Of a stretch of DNA of 64,000 nt, positions 50,007 to 58,350 are shown piece after piece (the first letter of the stretch is position 1; every line of letters begins with the position of its first letter). Below the pieces are notes generated by a model. It made no database searches. It was not told the DNA's origin and saw nothing but the letters and a program-made list of their open reading frames with translations. Origin of the DNA: Parvibaculum sp963975745 (GTDB taxonomy: Bacteria > Pseudomonadota > Alphaproteobacteria > Parvibaculales > Parvibaculaceae); NCBI RefSeq assembly GCF_963975745.1, contig NZ_CAXBIB010000015.1, positions 29,750-93,749 on the forward strand, written 5' to 3'. The position numbers were made by a program, and so were the translations under genes.

Positions 50007-52346
50007 ATGGTCAAGTTCGGTGTGGGACAACCGGCGCGTCGCGTCGAGGATCTGCGGCTGATCACCGGCGAGGGACGCTATGCGGACGACGTGTCGCTGC
50101 CGGGACAGGCGCATGCCTATATGGTGCGCTCTCCACGCGCGCATGCGCTGATCACGCATATCGACACGACCGACGCAAAGGCGGCGGCGGGTGTGCTCGC
50201 GGTCTATACCGGCGCCGATGCCGAAGCGGCCGGGCTCGGCACCGTCTATTCGCCGGCGGCCGACATGCTGAAGAACAGGGACGGGACGCCGATCTTCAAG
50301 ACGGTTCGCAACCTCATCACGCGAACCCATGTCCGCCATGTCGGCGACACGGTGGCCGTCGTCGTCGCCGAGACGGCGGCGCAGGCGCGCGACGCAGCCG
50401 AACTTCTGATCATCGATTATGAGGACCTGCCGGCGGTTGCCGATACGGCGGGGGCCATTGCGCCCGGGGCGCCCGTGATCTGGGAGGAGAACGGCAGCAA
50501 TCTCGCCTATGACTGGTCGATCGGCAAAGCCGATCAGGTCGCAGAGGCGATGAAGGCGGCGCATCATGTGACCCGCATCAAGCTCGTCAACAACCGGATC
50601 GTCGTCGCGGCGATGGAACCGCGCGCGGCGCTCGGGAACTACGATGCGGAACGCGATCACTACACGCTCTATACGGCGAGCCAGGGCGTGCACGGGATGC
50701 GCAACAATATCGCGCTGCATTCGCTGAAAATCCCGGTCGAGAAGCTGCGCGTGATCACCGAGGATGTCGGCGGCGGCTTCGGCATGAAGACCTTCGTCTA
50801 TCCCGAATATCCGCTGGTGCTGTTCGCCTCGAAGATGCTGGGGCGGCCGGTCAAGTGGGTCGGCGACCGCTCCGACAGTTTCGTCACCGACAGCCAGGGG
50901 CGCGACCATGTGACCGAAGCGGCGCTGGCGCTCGACAAGGACGGGAAAATCCTCGCCGTCGAGGTCGATACCATCGCCAATCTCGGTGCCTATCAGAGCC
51001 AGTTCGGGCCTTTCATTCCCTCGCTCGCGCCGCGCGGCATGCATGTCGGCGTCTACATGGTGCCAGCGCTCTATAATCACGTGCGCGCCGTCTACACCAA
51101 CACCGTGCCGGTGGACGCCTATCGCGGCGCCGGGCGGCCGGAAGCCTCCTATGTCATCGAAAGGCTGATGGAAAAGGCGGCAAGAGAGATGGGCATGTCG
51201 CCCGCCGAATTGCGCAAGCGCAATTTCGTGCCGCAAAGCGCGATGCCGCTCAATGCACCGCCATCGCTGCCTTTCGATTCCGGAAATTTCGAATTCAATC
51301 TCGACGATGCGATGAAGCGCGCCGACTATGCGGGCTTCGAGGCGCGACGCGCGGCGGCGGCGAAAGACGGCAAGCTGCGCGGCATCGGCATCAGCTACTA
51401 TGTCGAGCGTACGGCGGCCGGCATGAGCGACTATGCGCGCATCGCCGTCGATGGCGCGGACGGCATGGTGCATGTCTGGACCGGCCAGCAGACCAACGGG
51501 CAGGGCCATGAGACGGTCTGGACGCAGCTGATTTCGTCGCGGCTCGGCGTCGATGCCGAGAAGATCAAGGTGCATCTCGGCGACAGTGACATCTTGCCAG
51601 GCGGTGCCGGCACTGGCGGCTCGAAGGCGCTCTATCTCGCCAATGGCGCGATGGCGGATGCTTCCGACAAGCTGATCGAGAAGGGGCGCGAGATCGCGGC
51701 CAACGAGCTCGAGGCGGCGAAGGCCGATATCGAATATCGCGGTGCCGATGGCCAGCCGGTCTTCGCGGTGGCGGGAACCGACAAGACGATCGACCTTTTT
51801 GCGGTGGCGCGCATCGCGGCGACACAGGCCGATCTCGGTGCGCTTGCGGGCGACGGCGAATACAAGCAGGACAAGAACACGTTTCCCAACGGCGCCCATA
51901 TCTGCGAGGTCGAGATCGATGCCGAAACCGGGCAATTCCGTATCGTCAAGTTCACGGCAGTCGACGATTTCGGGCAGATCATCAATCCGCTGATCGTGGC
52001 GGGACAGGTGCATGGCGGCATCGTGCAGGGGCTCGGCCAGGCGATGGGCGAGCATGCGCTCTACGATGCATCGGGGCAGCTCGTGACGGGGTCCTTCATG
52101 GATTACTGGATGCCGCGGGCCGACGATGTGCCGTCATTCGATGTCAGCTACAACGAGTTCCCGGCGCTATCGAACGAGCTCGGCGTCAAGGGGGCGGGCG
52201 AGGCCGGCACGGTCGGCGCGCCGGCAGCCTTCATCAATGCGGTGATCGATGCGCTGAAGCCTTACGGCATCGAGGAGATCGACATGCCGGTGACGCCGTT
52301 GAAGCTCTGGCAGATCATCGAAGGCGGGCGCAAGGCGGCGGAGTAG
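50007..52346 (+). CDS. CoxL-like molybdopterin-binding subunit of the xanthine dehydrogenase family
   Basis: 779 residues. Complete large subunit: GQPARRVEDLRLITGEGRYADDV, EDVGGGFGMKTFVYPEYPLVLFASK, GVHGMRNNI, AYRGAGRPEASY, TGQQTNGQGHETVW, GGAGTGGSKALYLANGA and GVKGAGEAGTVGAPAAF. The active-site loop AYRGAGR is form II, not the AYRCSFR of true CO dehydrogenase, so it is an aldehyde or N-heterocycle oxidase rather than a CO oxidase. The [2Fe-2S] small and FAD medium subunits are not adjacent and must be encoded elsewhere. It needs a molybdenum cofactor from MoaA. Confidence 0.9.
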   Translation: MVKFGVGQPARRVEDLRLITGEGRYADDVSLPGQAHAYMVRSPRAHALITHIDTTDAKAAAGVLAVYTGADAEAAGLGTVYSPAADMLKNRDGTPIFKTVRNLITRTHVRHVGDTVAVVVAETAAQARDAAELLIIDYEDLPAVADTAGAIAPGAPVIWEENGSNLAYDWSIGKADQVAEAMKAAHHVTRIKLVNNRIVVAAMEPRAALGNYDAERDHYTLYTASQGVHGMRNNIALHSLKIPVEKLRVITEDVGGGFGMKTFVYPEYPLVLFASKMLGRPVKWVGDRSDSFVTDSQGRDHVTEAALALDKDGKILAVEVDTIANLGAYQSQFGPFIPSLAPRGMHVGVYMVPALYNHVRAVYTNTVPVDAYRGAGRPEASYVIERLMEKAAREMGMSPAELRKRNFVPQSAMPLNAPPSLPFDSGNFEFNLDDAMKRADYAGFEARRAAAAKDGKLRGIGISYYVERTAAGMSDYARIAVDGADGMVHVWTGQQTNGQGHETVWTQLISSRLGVDAEKIKVHLGDSDILPGGAGTGGSKALYLANGAMADASDKLIEKGREIAANELEAAKADIEYRGADGQPVFAVAGTDKTIDLFAVARIAATQADLGALAGDGEYKQDKNTFPNGAHICEVEIDAETGQFRIVKFTAVDDFGQIINPLIVAGQVHGGIVQGLGQAMGEHALYDASGQLVTGSFMDYWMPRADDVPSFDVSYNEFPALSNELGVKGAGEAGTVGAPAAFINAVIDALKPYGIEEIDMPVTPLKLWQIIEGGRKAAE

Positions 52347-52391
52347 GCCGGGCGGCGGCACAAAATCTCCACAAAGAGCGTCCGGATTTAT

Positions 52392-52404
52392 TGACATTTT
52401 GTCA
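52392..52404. promoter_or_regulatory. Candidate TetR operator/promoter upstream of the TetR gene
   Basis: TGACA-TTT-TGTCA (52392-52404) is a perfect 5-bp inverted repeat within TTGACATTTTGTCATTTC; TTGACA also fits a -35 hexamer. It sits 22 nt before the ATG at 52426. Autoregulation by the downstream TetR-family gene is plausible, inferred from position. Confidence 0.45.
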
Positions 52405-52425
52405 TTTCGGGGCAACGCTTTCTCC

Positions 52426-53118
52426 ATGATCACGGAGGAAACGGGTTCCGGGACCCGAGAAGCCGCAGAAGCGGCCGTCCTGGGAGATGACGAAAAGATG
52501 CAGGCGCCCATTGCCGGGAAGGCGGAGGGCGGTGTGTCGGGTGCCGCGCGGCGCAAGCTTGAAAGCCGCCGCAAGCTGATGGCCGCGGCGCGCAAGCTGT
52601 TTGTCGAGCGCGGCTATCACGAGACGCGCCCGCAGGATATTTCGCGCGAGGCCGGTGTTGGCCACGGCACGTTCTATCTCCATTTCGAAGACAAGCTCGA
52701 TTGCTTCCTGGCCTTCACCGAGGAGGCCGCCAACGAGCTCGAAGTCTTTCTGCAGAATCACCTTGCCCGTGCCAGCTCGCTCGAGGACGGCATTCGCGAA
52801 ATCCTGCTGGCGATCTTCGAGTATTCCGATGCCAATCCCGGCGTTCTGGCGGCGACACTGACCGATGTCAGCGTGCTCTCGAAGGGCGATACGGGCCGGA
52901 AGATGCCGGCCGACCGCTGGGCCGAGGGCTGGATCGCAGCGCTGGAGCACTGGAAAGCGGATGGCGAGGCCGTTGCCGATCTCGACACAAGGCTTGCCGG
53001 ATATCTCATTGTCGGTGCGATCAAGCAGGGCGGGGCCTATGGCTTCCGTCAGAAGCTCGAACGCGATGTGCTGATTGACGGCATGGCCCGGCTTTTCATT
53101 CGTGCCCTGAAAAAATAG
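52426..53118 (+). CDS. TetR/AcrR family regulator heading the SDR-LLM cluster
   Basis: 230 residues from ATG 52426; a later in-frame ATG at 52498 is also possible, because the first 35 residues (acidic, TREAAEAAVLGDD) lie outside the conserved domain. HTH region: RRKLESRRKLMAAARKLFVERGYHETRPQDISREAGVGHGTFYLHFEDKLDCF. C-terminal ligand domain SANPGVLAATL-like helices and KQGGAYGFRQKLERD. It is 49 nt upstream of a gene without a recognised function, in the same orientation, so it is probably the local regulator of the cluster to 56.4 kb. Confidence 0.88.
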   Translation: MITEETGSGTREAAEAAVLGDDEKMQAPIAGKAEGGVSGAARRKLESRRKLMAAARKLFVERGYHETRPQDISREAGVGHGTFYLHFEDKLDCFLAFTEEAANELEVFLQNHLARASSLEDGIREILLAIFEYSDANPGVLAATLTDVSVLSKGDTGRKMPADRWAEGWIAALEHWKADGEAVADLDTRLAGYLIVGAIKQGGAYGFRQKLERDVLIDGMARLFIRALKK

Positions 53119-53167
53119 CGACAACATGAAAGCGGCCCGCAAAAGAGGCCGGACCGGAGGAGGCGAA

Positions 53168-54202
53168 ATGACAAGGCTCTCATACACGCGAGACGAGCTG
53201 ATGGCTTCGCACGAATATGCGCGGCCGCACGAAGAGGTCGGCTACAGGCTGCATGGTGGATTCGATGCCACCGGCACCTATATCTCGCCACGTGTGCTGC
53301 ATCGCTGGCCGGCTGTGCGGGCATGGGCCGCCGCGCTGGAAGCGCGCGGCTATCCGCTGATCGACGCGACGGTGCAACTTCTGAAGCGCGGCAACTACCC
53401 CAACATCCCGCAAGAGAAGCTCCTCCTCGCGCACGGTATCGGCCAACCGTTCTGGAACTCGCTGACGATCACCGGCGTGATCGAGGCGCGGGGAAAACTC
53501 CTTTGCGAACTTCAGGCACCCGATTTCCAGACGATCATCGAAGAGGATATTTCGCAGACCTGCACCGGGCATCTGCACAAGGGATTGCTTTATGCGCATG
53601 GCGCCGATGAGGGCGGCGATCCCGCCGCGCCCGAATTCGGTGCGCATGACCAGATGTGGTTTGCCGCGCGCGACCTCTGTTTCGGCAAGGACCGCTATCC
53701 CGTGCCCGAGATTCCCGAGAGTATCGGACGACCGGATACCGGCCGCCTGATGCCACAGCTTCCGGCCGGCTTCGAGCAGCTGATCCTGCTGCTGATGAAC
53801 GTGCTGATGATCGAGGTGAGAGCCGAAAGCTTCTTCTCGTTCTGTTGTCAGATCATGCGCGACCCGGCGGCTTTCCCCGACCGCCGCGAAGCGGCGGCAC
53901 TTGCCGCCGAGATGGTTGAGCGTATCCGGACCGATGAAGCCATTCATGTCGGCTACCTGCAGACGGCAATCTCCGAGATGCGCAGCTTCACCTTCAAGGG
54001 TGTCGACGGGTCGCGTGTCAAGGGCAGCGACCTGATCGACCCGATCTGGGAGGGCATGGTGTACTGGCATGCCGTGACCCAGGCCGATTTCTCGCGCGAA
54101 CAGACGCGGGAAGCGATTCGCACCGGGTTGACGAAGGTGCCGGAGGGTGCCCGGCTCTTTGCCGAGTTCGATGCGCTCGACGATATCGCGAGGGCCGCGT
54201 GA
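53168..54202 (+). CDS. Unassigned protein, possible diiron (haem-oxygenase-like) enzyme
   Basis: 344 residues from ATG 53168, which has GGAGGAGGCGAA upstream. I do not recognise the family. It is helix-rich: ALEARGYPLIDATVQLLKRG, EDISQTCTGHLHKGLLYAHG (Glu125/126, His135/137), LLMNVLMIEVRAESFF, and RIRTDEAIHVGYLQTA (Asp-x3-His, also Glu-x2-His). The spacing of carboxylates and histidines on late helices recalls ferritin-like or haem-oxygenase-like diiron oxidases, where Asp-x3-His is a signature on the last core helix. A diiron oxygenase in an operon with SDR and a flavin monooxygenase would fit oxidative catabolism. Stop TGA overlaps the next ATG (TGATG). Confidence 0.55.
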   Translation: MTRLSYTRDELMASHEYARPHEEVGYRLHGGFDATGTYISPRVLHRWPAVRAWAAALEARGYPLIDATVQLLKRGNYPNIPQEKLLLAHGIGQPFWNSLTITGVIEARGKLLCELQAPDFQTIIEEDISQTCTGHLHKGLLYAHGADEGGDPAAPEFGAHDQMWFAARDLCFGKDRYPVPEIPESIGRPDTGRLMPQLPAGFEQLILLLMNVLMIEVRAESFFSFCCQIMRDPAAFPDRREAAALAAEMVERIRTDEAIHVGYLQTAISEMRSFTFKGVDGSRVKGSDLIDPIWEGMVYWHAVTQADFSREQTREAIRTGLTKVPEGARLFAEFDALDDIARAA

Positions 54203-55080
54203 TGCAGGAGCTGCAAGGGAAGACCGCCTTCATTACCGGCGGCGCCAGCGGCATCGGATTTTCAATGGCGCGGGCCTTTGGCGCGGCGGGCATGAATGTC
54301 GTGCTGGCCGACATCAATGAGGACGATCTCGGTGCGGCTGTCGACGAACTGAGGGAGCGGCAGATCAAGGTGGCCGGCGTTCGCTGCGACGTCGCCGACC
54401 GCAAGTCGCTGGAGCAGGCCGCCGACGAAACGGTTGCGGCGTTCGGCAAGGTTCACGTCGTCTGCAACAATGCCGGCGTCGGTGCGGGCGGTGCCATCGG
54501 CACGCTGAAGCCCGGCGACTGGGACTGGACGATTGCCGTCAATCTCATGGGCGTCGTTTACGGAACGGAAGCGTTCCTGCCGCATATCCGTGCCCATGGC
54601 GAGGGCGGTCATTTCGTCAACACGGCATCGATGGCCGGACTCATTTCCATTCCCGGCATGGAACCCTACACGGCGTCGAAATATGCGGTCGTCGGCATGT
54701 CGGAAGGGTGGGCGGGGCAACTGGCGCCGGAGAATATCGGTGTGTCGGTGCTGTGTCCCGGTTTCGTCCGGACGCGCATTCACGAAAGTGCCAGGGCGCG
54801 GCAGGATCGCTTCGGGCCCGCCGCTGACGAGCGCGATCCCGAACGTGTCGAGGCGGCCAGACAACTCATTCTCGGCGGCCTCGACCCCGAACGCGTTGGT
54901 GCGCGCGTGGTGGAGGCGGTGCAAGCCGGCGAACTCTATATCTTCACGCATCCCGACATGGCGCCGCTCTTCGCCGAGCGTGCCCGCAATATCGAAGCCG
55001 CTTTCTTGCGGGCCAGCGAGAGCCCGGCCCTTGCCGGTGCGGTCTACAAGACACCCGATCAGATCAAGGTATTCGACTGA
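54202..55080 (+). CDS. Short-chain dehydrogenase/reductase
   Basis: 292 residues from ATG 54202 (a GTG at 54199 is also possible). Classical SDR: nucleotide-binding TAFITGGASGIGFSMARAF, ADINEDDL, CDVADRKSLEQ, NNAGVGAGG, active site S..Y-x3-K in NTASMAGLISIPGMEPYTASKYAVVGM. It oxidises an alcohol or reduces a carbonyl with NAD(P). Overlaps the unassigned gene by one base in the TGATG arrangement, so the pair is translationally coupled. Next gene, the LLM monooxygenase, starts 28 nt after its stop. Confidence 0.93.
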   Translation: MQELQGKTAFITGGASGIGFSMARAFGAAGMNVVLADINEDDLGAAVDELRERQIKVAGVRCDVADRKSLEQAADETVAAFGKVHVVCNNAGVGAGGAIGTLKPGDWDWTIAVNLMGVVYGTEAFLPHIRAHGEGGHFVNTASMAGLISIPGMEPYTASKYAVVGMSEGWAGQLAPENIGVSVLCPGFVRTRIHESARARQDRFGPAADERDPERVEAARQLILGGLDPERVGARVVEAVQAGELYIFTHPDMAPLFAERARNIEAAFLRASESPALAGAVYKTPDQIKVFD

Positions 55081-55108
55081 AGAAAAGCAAGAACAAGGGA
55101 GATGCGTC

Positions 55109-56407
55109 ATGCGTTTCGGCATTTTCTATGAGCATCAGTTGCCGCGGCCCTGGAACGACGGCGATGAGTTGAAGCTTTTTCAGGATGCCCTCGATCAGGT
55201 CGAACTTGCCGACCGGATCGGCATCGATCACGCCTGGGAAGTCGAGCATCATTTTCTCGAAGAGTATTCCCACTCCTCGGCGCCCGAGGTCTTTCTGGCC
55301 GCGTGCTCGCAACGGACCAGGAATATCCGGCTTGGACATGGCATCACGCTGATGCCGCCGAACTACAATCACCCGGCACGCGTCGCCGAGCGCATTGCGA
55401 CGCTCGATCTCGTTTCGAACGGGCGTGTCGAATGGGGCACGGGCGAGAGTTCGGCATTGCTCGAACTTGGCGGCTACAACGTGCCGGTCGATCAGAAGCG
55501 CGATCAGTGGCGCGAAGCCGTGGAACAATGCGCCAACATGATGGCGATGGATCCCTATCCCGGCTACGAAGGCAAGTATTTCTCGATGCCTTGCCGCAAT
55601 GTCGTGCCGAAGCCTGTGCAGCGACCGCATCCGCCGCTATGGGTTGCCTGCTCGAACCGCGAGACGATCAAGCTTGCGGCACGGCTCGGCATCGGGGCGC
55701 TCACCTTCGCCTTTGTCGATCCGGCGGAGGCCAAGCAATGGGTCGACGATTATTATCGCATTTTCAAGGAAGAGGCCGTGCCGATCGGCCGTGCCTGCAA
55801 TCCCAATGTCGCCATGGTGACGGGTTTCTCGTTGAACAAGGATGCCGAGGAAGCCAAGCGCCGCGGCATGGACGGTTTCCGCTTCTTCGGCTACGCGCTG
55901 GGGCATCACTACATTTTCGGTGAGCACAAGCCGGGCCGGACCAACATCTGGGAAGCCTTCGAGAAGGCGCGGCCGCATCTGCCCGAGGAAGGCGGCAATC
56001 GCGGTATCGGGACGCCGGATCAGATGCGCGAACATCTGCGCGGGTTTGCCGAGGCGGGTGTCGACCAGGTGTCGTTCATCCAGCAGGGCGGGCGCAACCG
56101 CCATGAGGATATCTGCGAGGCGCTTGAAATGTTCGCCAGCGATGTCATGCCCGAATTCAAGGAGCATGAGGACGAACGCCAGAAGAAGAAGGCCGAGGAA
56201 CTTGCGCCCTATGTCGAGAAGGCGATGAAGCGGAAGCAGTTCATGAAGGAACTCAGCGACGACGAGATTCCGAATGTCGTGGCGCTGGGCCGCCAGATTG
56301 TCGATCAGGGCGGCTCTGCGGAGCAGCAGAAGGCGCGACAGCGCTTTTCGGAGCAAAGTCAGGTACCGCTCAAAGATCCGCTGAAACAGGCCAGGAGCAA
56401 AGACTAG
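55109..56407 (+). CDS. LLM class flavin-dependent monooxygenase
   Basis: 432 residues. Luciferase-like TIM-barrel: MRFGIFYEHQLPRPW, DRIGIDHAWEVEHHFLEEYSHSSAPEVFLAACSQRT, IRLGHGITLMPPNYNHPARVAERIATLDLVSNGRVEWGTGESS, and PPLWVACSNRETIKLAARLGIGALTF. The last 90 residues are charged and helical (EHEDERQKKKAEELAPYVEKAMKRK) and unusual for the family. Uses reduced flavin from a separate reductase to oxygenate a substrate, perhaps an alkanal, alkanesulphonate or nitrile. AAGGGAGAT precedes the start. Fourth gene of the TetR cluster. Confidence 0.9.
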   Translation: MRFGIFYEHQLPRPWNDGDELKLFQDALDQVELADRIGIDHAWEVEHHFLEEYSHSSAPEVFLAACSQRTRNIRLGHGITLMPPNYNHPARVAERIATLDLVSNGRVEWGTGESSALLELGGYNVPVDQKRDQWREAVEQCANMMAMDPYPGYEGKYFSMPCRNVVPKPVQRPHPPLWVACSNRETIKLAARLGIGALTFAFVDPAEAKQWVDDYYRIFKEEAVPIGRACNPNVAMVTGFSLNKDAEEAKRRGMDGFRFFGYALGHHYIFGEHKPGRTNIWEAFEKARPHLPEEGGNRGIGTPDQMREHLRGFAEAGVDQVSFIQQGGRNRHEDICEALEMFASDVMPEFKEHEDERQKKKAEELAPYVEKAMKRKQFMKELSDDEIPNVVALGRQIVDQGGSAEQQKARQRFSEQSQVPLKDPLKQARSKD

Positions 56408-56552
56408 CCGGCGCTTGATGGTGCCATTCCGGCAGGGCCGGCTGGTGGGCCGCCTTGCATCCAGGAACCGGTTGCGCATGCGTCATTGGGCGCCATGCAT
56501 TCCCCGAAGATCTGGCGTATAATCAAACAATAATCGGGAAAGGGAGACCCAC

Positions 56553-56975
56553 ATGACGAAGATCAACAGGATTGCGGCCCTGGCACTTGCGGCTTCGATG
56601 CTTCCGTCGGGGTTCGCCTTGGCGCAATCGCCTCGCATCACAACCGGGGCCGAACTTGTCTCGGCCTGTACAATTGCAGCTGGTATCGGGGCCGATGCCG
56701 ATGATCGCATCGCGCGGGCATCCTGCCACCAGTTTCTGGCCGGCCTTGCGGCCGGGGTCTATGCGTCGGTCGAGGCGGGCGCGCCGCTTATCGTGCGTCG
56801 CCTGGGGCCCGGCATGGACGAAGAAGTCTGCTTCCGACTGCCGGACCAACTGGCCTTCGAGACATTCGCACAGCAAGTCATCGCCTTCGCACCGGAACAT
56901 CCGGATCTGTATAGCCGCACCGCCTTCGAGATGGGCGCGCGGACGCTGGCAGCCAATTATCCCTGTGAAGAATAG
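56553..56975 (+). CDS. Secreted Rap1a/Tai-like family protein
   Basis: 140 residues. A signal peptide (NRIAALALAASMLPSGFALA) is followed by a small domain with paired Cys: LVSACTIAAGIGADADDR, SCHQFLAGLAAGVYASVE, EEVCFRLPDQLAFETFAQQVIAFAPEHPDLY and ANYPCEE. The four Cys positions and hydrophobic periodicity match the Rap1a/Tai (T6SS immunity-like) family, here without effector genes nearby. A near-perfect -10 box TATAAT is at 56518-56523, and GGGAGA precedes the start. Converges with the glutamine-synthetase-like gene across 10 nt. Confidence 0.7.
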   Translation: MTKINRIAALALAASMLPSGFALAQSPRITTGAELVSACTIAAGIGADADDRIARASCHQFLAGLAAGVYASVEAGAPLIVRRLGPGMDEEVCFRLPDQLAFETFAQQVIAFAPEHPDLYSRTAFEMGARTLAANYPCEE

Positions 56976-56985
56976 ATCGACCCTG

Positions 56986-58350
56986 TCAGGCGTTGCGTAG
57001 ATACCAGTCGAAATCGACATCGCTGATTTCGGCAAAGAAGCGGTCGCATTCGACTTCCTTGATGGTCAGGAAGATATCGACGAATTTTTCACCGAGTCTT
57101 TCGCGCAGGAAGTCGGAGCGGCGCGCGACTTCGAGTGCCTTCCACCAATTCATCGGAAGCGTCGCTTTGCGTCGCGCGTATCCATCGCCGACGATCGGCT
57201 CACTGGGTTGCAGCTTCCTGTCGATTCCTTCCTCGATTCCCGCCAGTACGGCCGCCAGCGCGACATAGGGATTGGCGTCGGCGCCGCAGACGCGATGTTC
57301 GAGATGGCGTGTCTCGGCGGGCCCCGAGGTTACGCGGAGCGGCACCGAGCGATTGTCGATCGCCCAGGCCGGTGACAGCGGCGCATAGGAATTGCGGCGG
57401 AAGCGCCGGAAGGAATTCGCGTTTGGTGCAAATAGTGCCATGGCATCGGCCATGGTCGCTTCGAGGCCGCCGATTGCGTGGCGCAGCAGCGGCGTCAGCG
57501 CCGGATCATTGCCTGCAAAAAGATTCGGGTTGCTGTCGTCGGCGAGCGAGATGTGAACATGCATGCCGCTGCCCGATGTTTCGGCATAGGGCTTTGCCAT
57601 GAAGGTGGCGATGTAGCCGTGACGATCGGCGACGCCCTTGACGAGGCGCTTGTAGAGGATTGCGTCGTCGGCGGCGCGCAAGGCATCGTCGCGATGAGCC
57701 AGCACGATCTCGAACTGACCGGGTGCATATTCCGAAATCAGGGTGCGTGCCGGCAGCCCCATCTTCCTCGCGCCGGCGAAGATTTCGTCGAGCAACGGCG
57801 CGAAATCCTCCACGTCCTGCATCAGATAGGCCTGCAGATGTGCGGGCGCAAATCCGTTGGGCGCGGCCGCCGGCTTCGGCTTTCCCGCCTGCGCCGCTGC
57901 CCGGTCGACCAGATAGAACTCCAGTTCGATCGCGACGACGGGCTTCAGACCCTTGCCCTCCAGCGAGGCGACGGCCCGGGCGAGTGCGTGGCGCGGGTCC
58001 GCCGGTGTCGGCGCGCCATCGCGCTCATAGGAGGCGAGGATCAGTTGCGCCGTCGGCGTCGCGTGCCAGGGTGCGTGGGTCAATGTTCCCGGGACCGGAA
58101 AGCAGGGGCGGTCGCTGTCGCCTTCTTCCCAGACGAGGCCGGTTTCGAGGACGTCCGCGCCCAGCATGTCGAGCGACTGGATCGAGCAGGGGAGAGGGCG
58201 GCCGTCGCGATAGGCGGTCAGAATCTCCTCCGGCCGCAAAACCTTGCCGCGCGCGATCCCCGAAGGATCGGTCAGGAAGGCCTGAATCTGAACGACCTCC
58301 GGATGGGCAGCCAGAAAATCGACCGCCTCCCTTTCATTGGCGCGGGTCAT
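56986..58350 (-). CDS. Glutamine-synthetase-family ligase (gamma-glutamylpolyamine synthetase-like)
   Basis: 454 residues from ATG 58350. GS family: FLTDPSGIARGKVLRPEEI at the N-terminus, catalytic GS barrel IELEFYLVDRAAAQ (metal Glu), ISEYAPGQFEIVLAHRDDALRAADDAI, and GSGMHVHISLADDSNPNLF; ETRHLEHRVCGADANPYVALA and EGIDRKL downstream. Closest well-known relatives are PuuA-type gamma-glutamylputrescine synthetases. Overlaps the aminotransferase gene by 4 nt (ATGA), indicating coupling. The substrate is unknown; an amine or amino alcohol is expected. Confidence 0.88.
   Translation of the reverse strand: MTRANEREAVDFLAAHPEVVQIQAFLTDPSGIARGKVLRPEEILTAYRDGRPLPCSIQSLDMLGADVLETGLVWEEGDSDRPCFPVPGTLTHAPWHATPTAQLILASYERDGAPTPADPRHALARAVASLEGKGLKPVVAIELEFYLVDRAAAQAGKPKPAAAPNGFAPAHLQAYLMQDVEDFAPLLDEIFAGARKMGLPARTLISEYAPGQFEIVLAHRDDALRAADDAILYKRLVKGVADRHGYIATFMAKPYAETSGSGMHVHISLADDSNPNLFAGNDPALTPLLRHAIGGLEATMADAMALFAPNANSFRRFRRNSYAPLSPAWAIDNRSVPLRVTSGPAETRHLEHRVCGADANPYVALAAVLAGIEEGIDRKLQPSEPIVGDGYARRKATLPMNWWKALEVARRSDFLRERLGEKFVDIFLTIKEVECDRFFAEISDVDFDWYLRNA

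Noticed and set aside
50007..52346. CO dehydrogenase CoxL (form I)
   Set aside because: The active-site loop is AYRGAGR, not AYRCSFR, and the coxM/coxS genes are missing.
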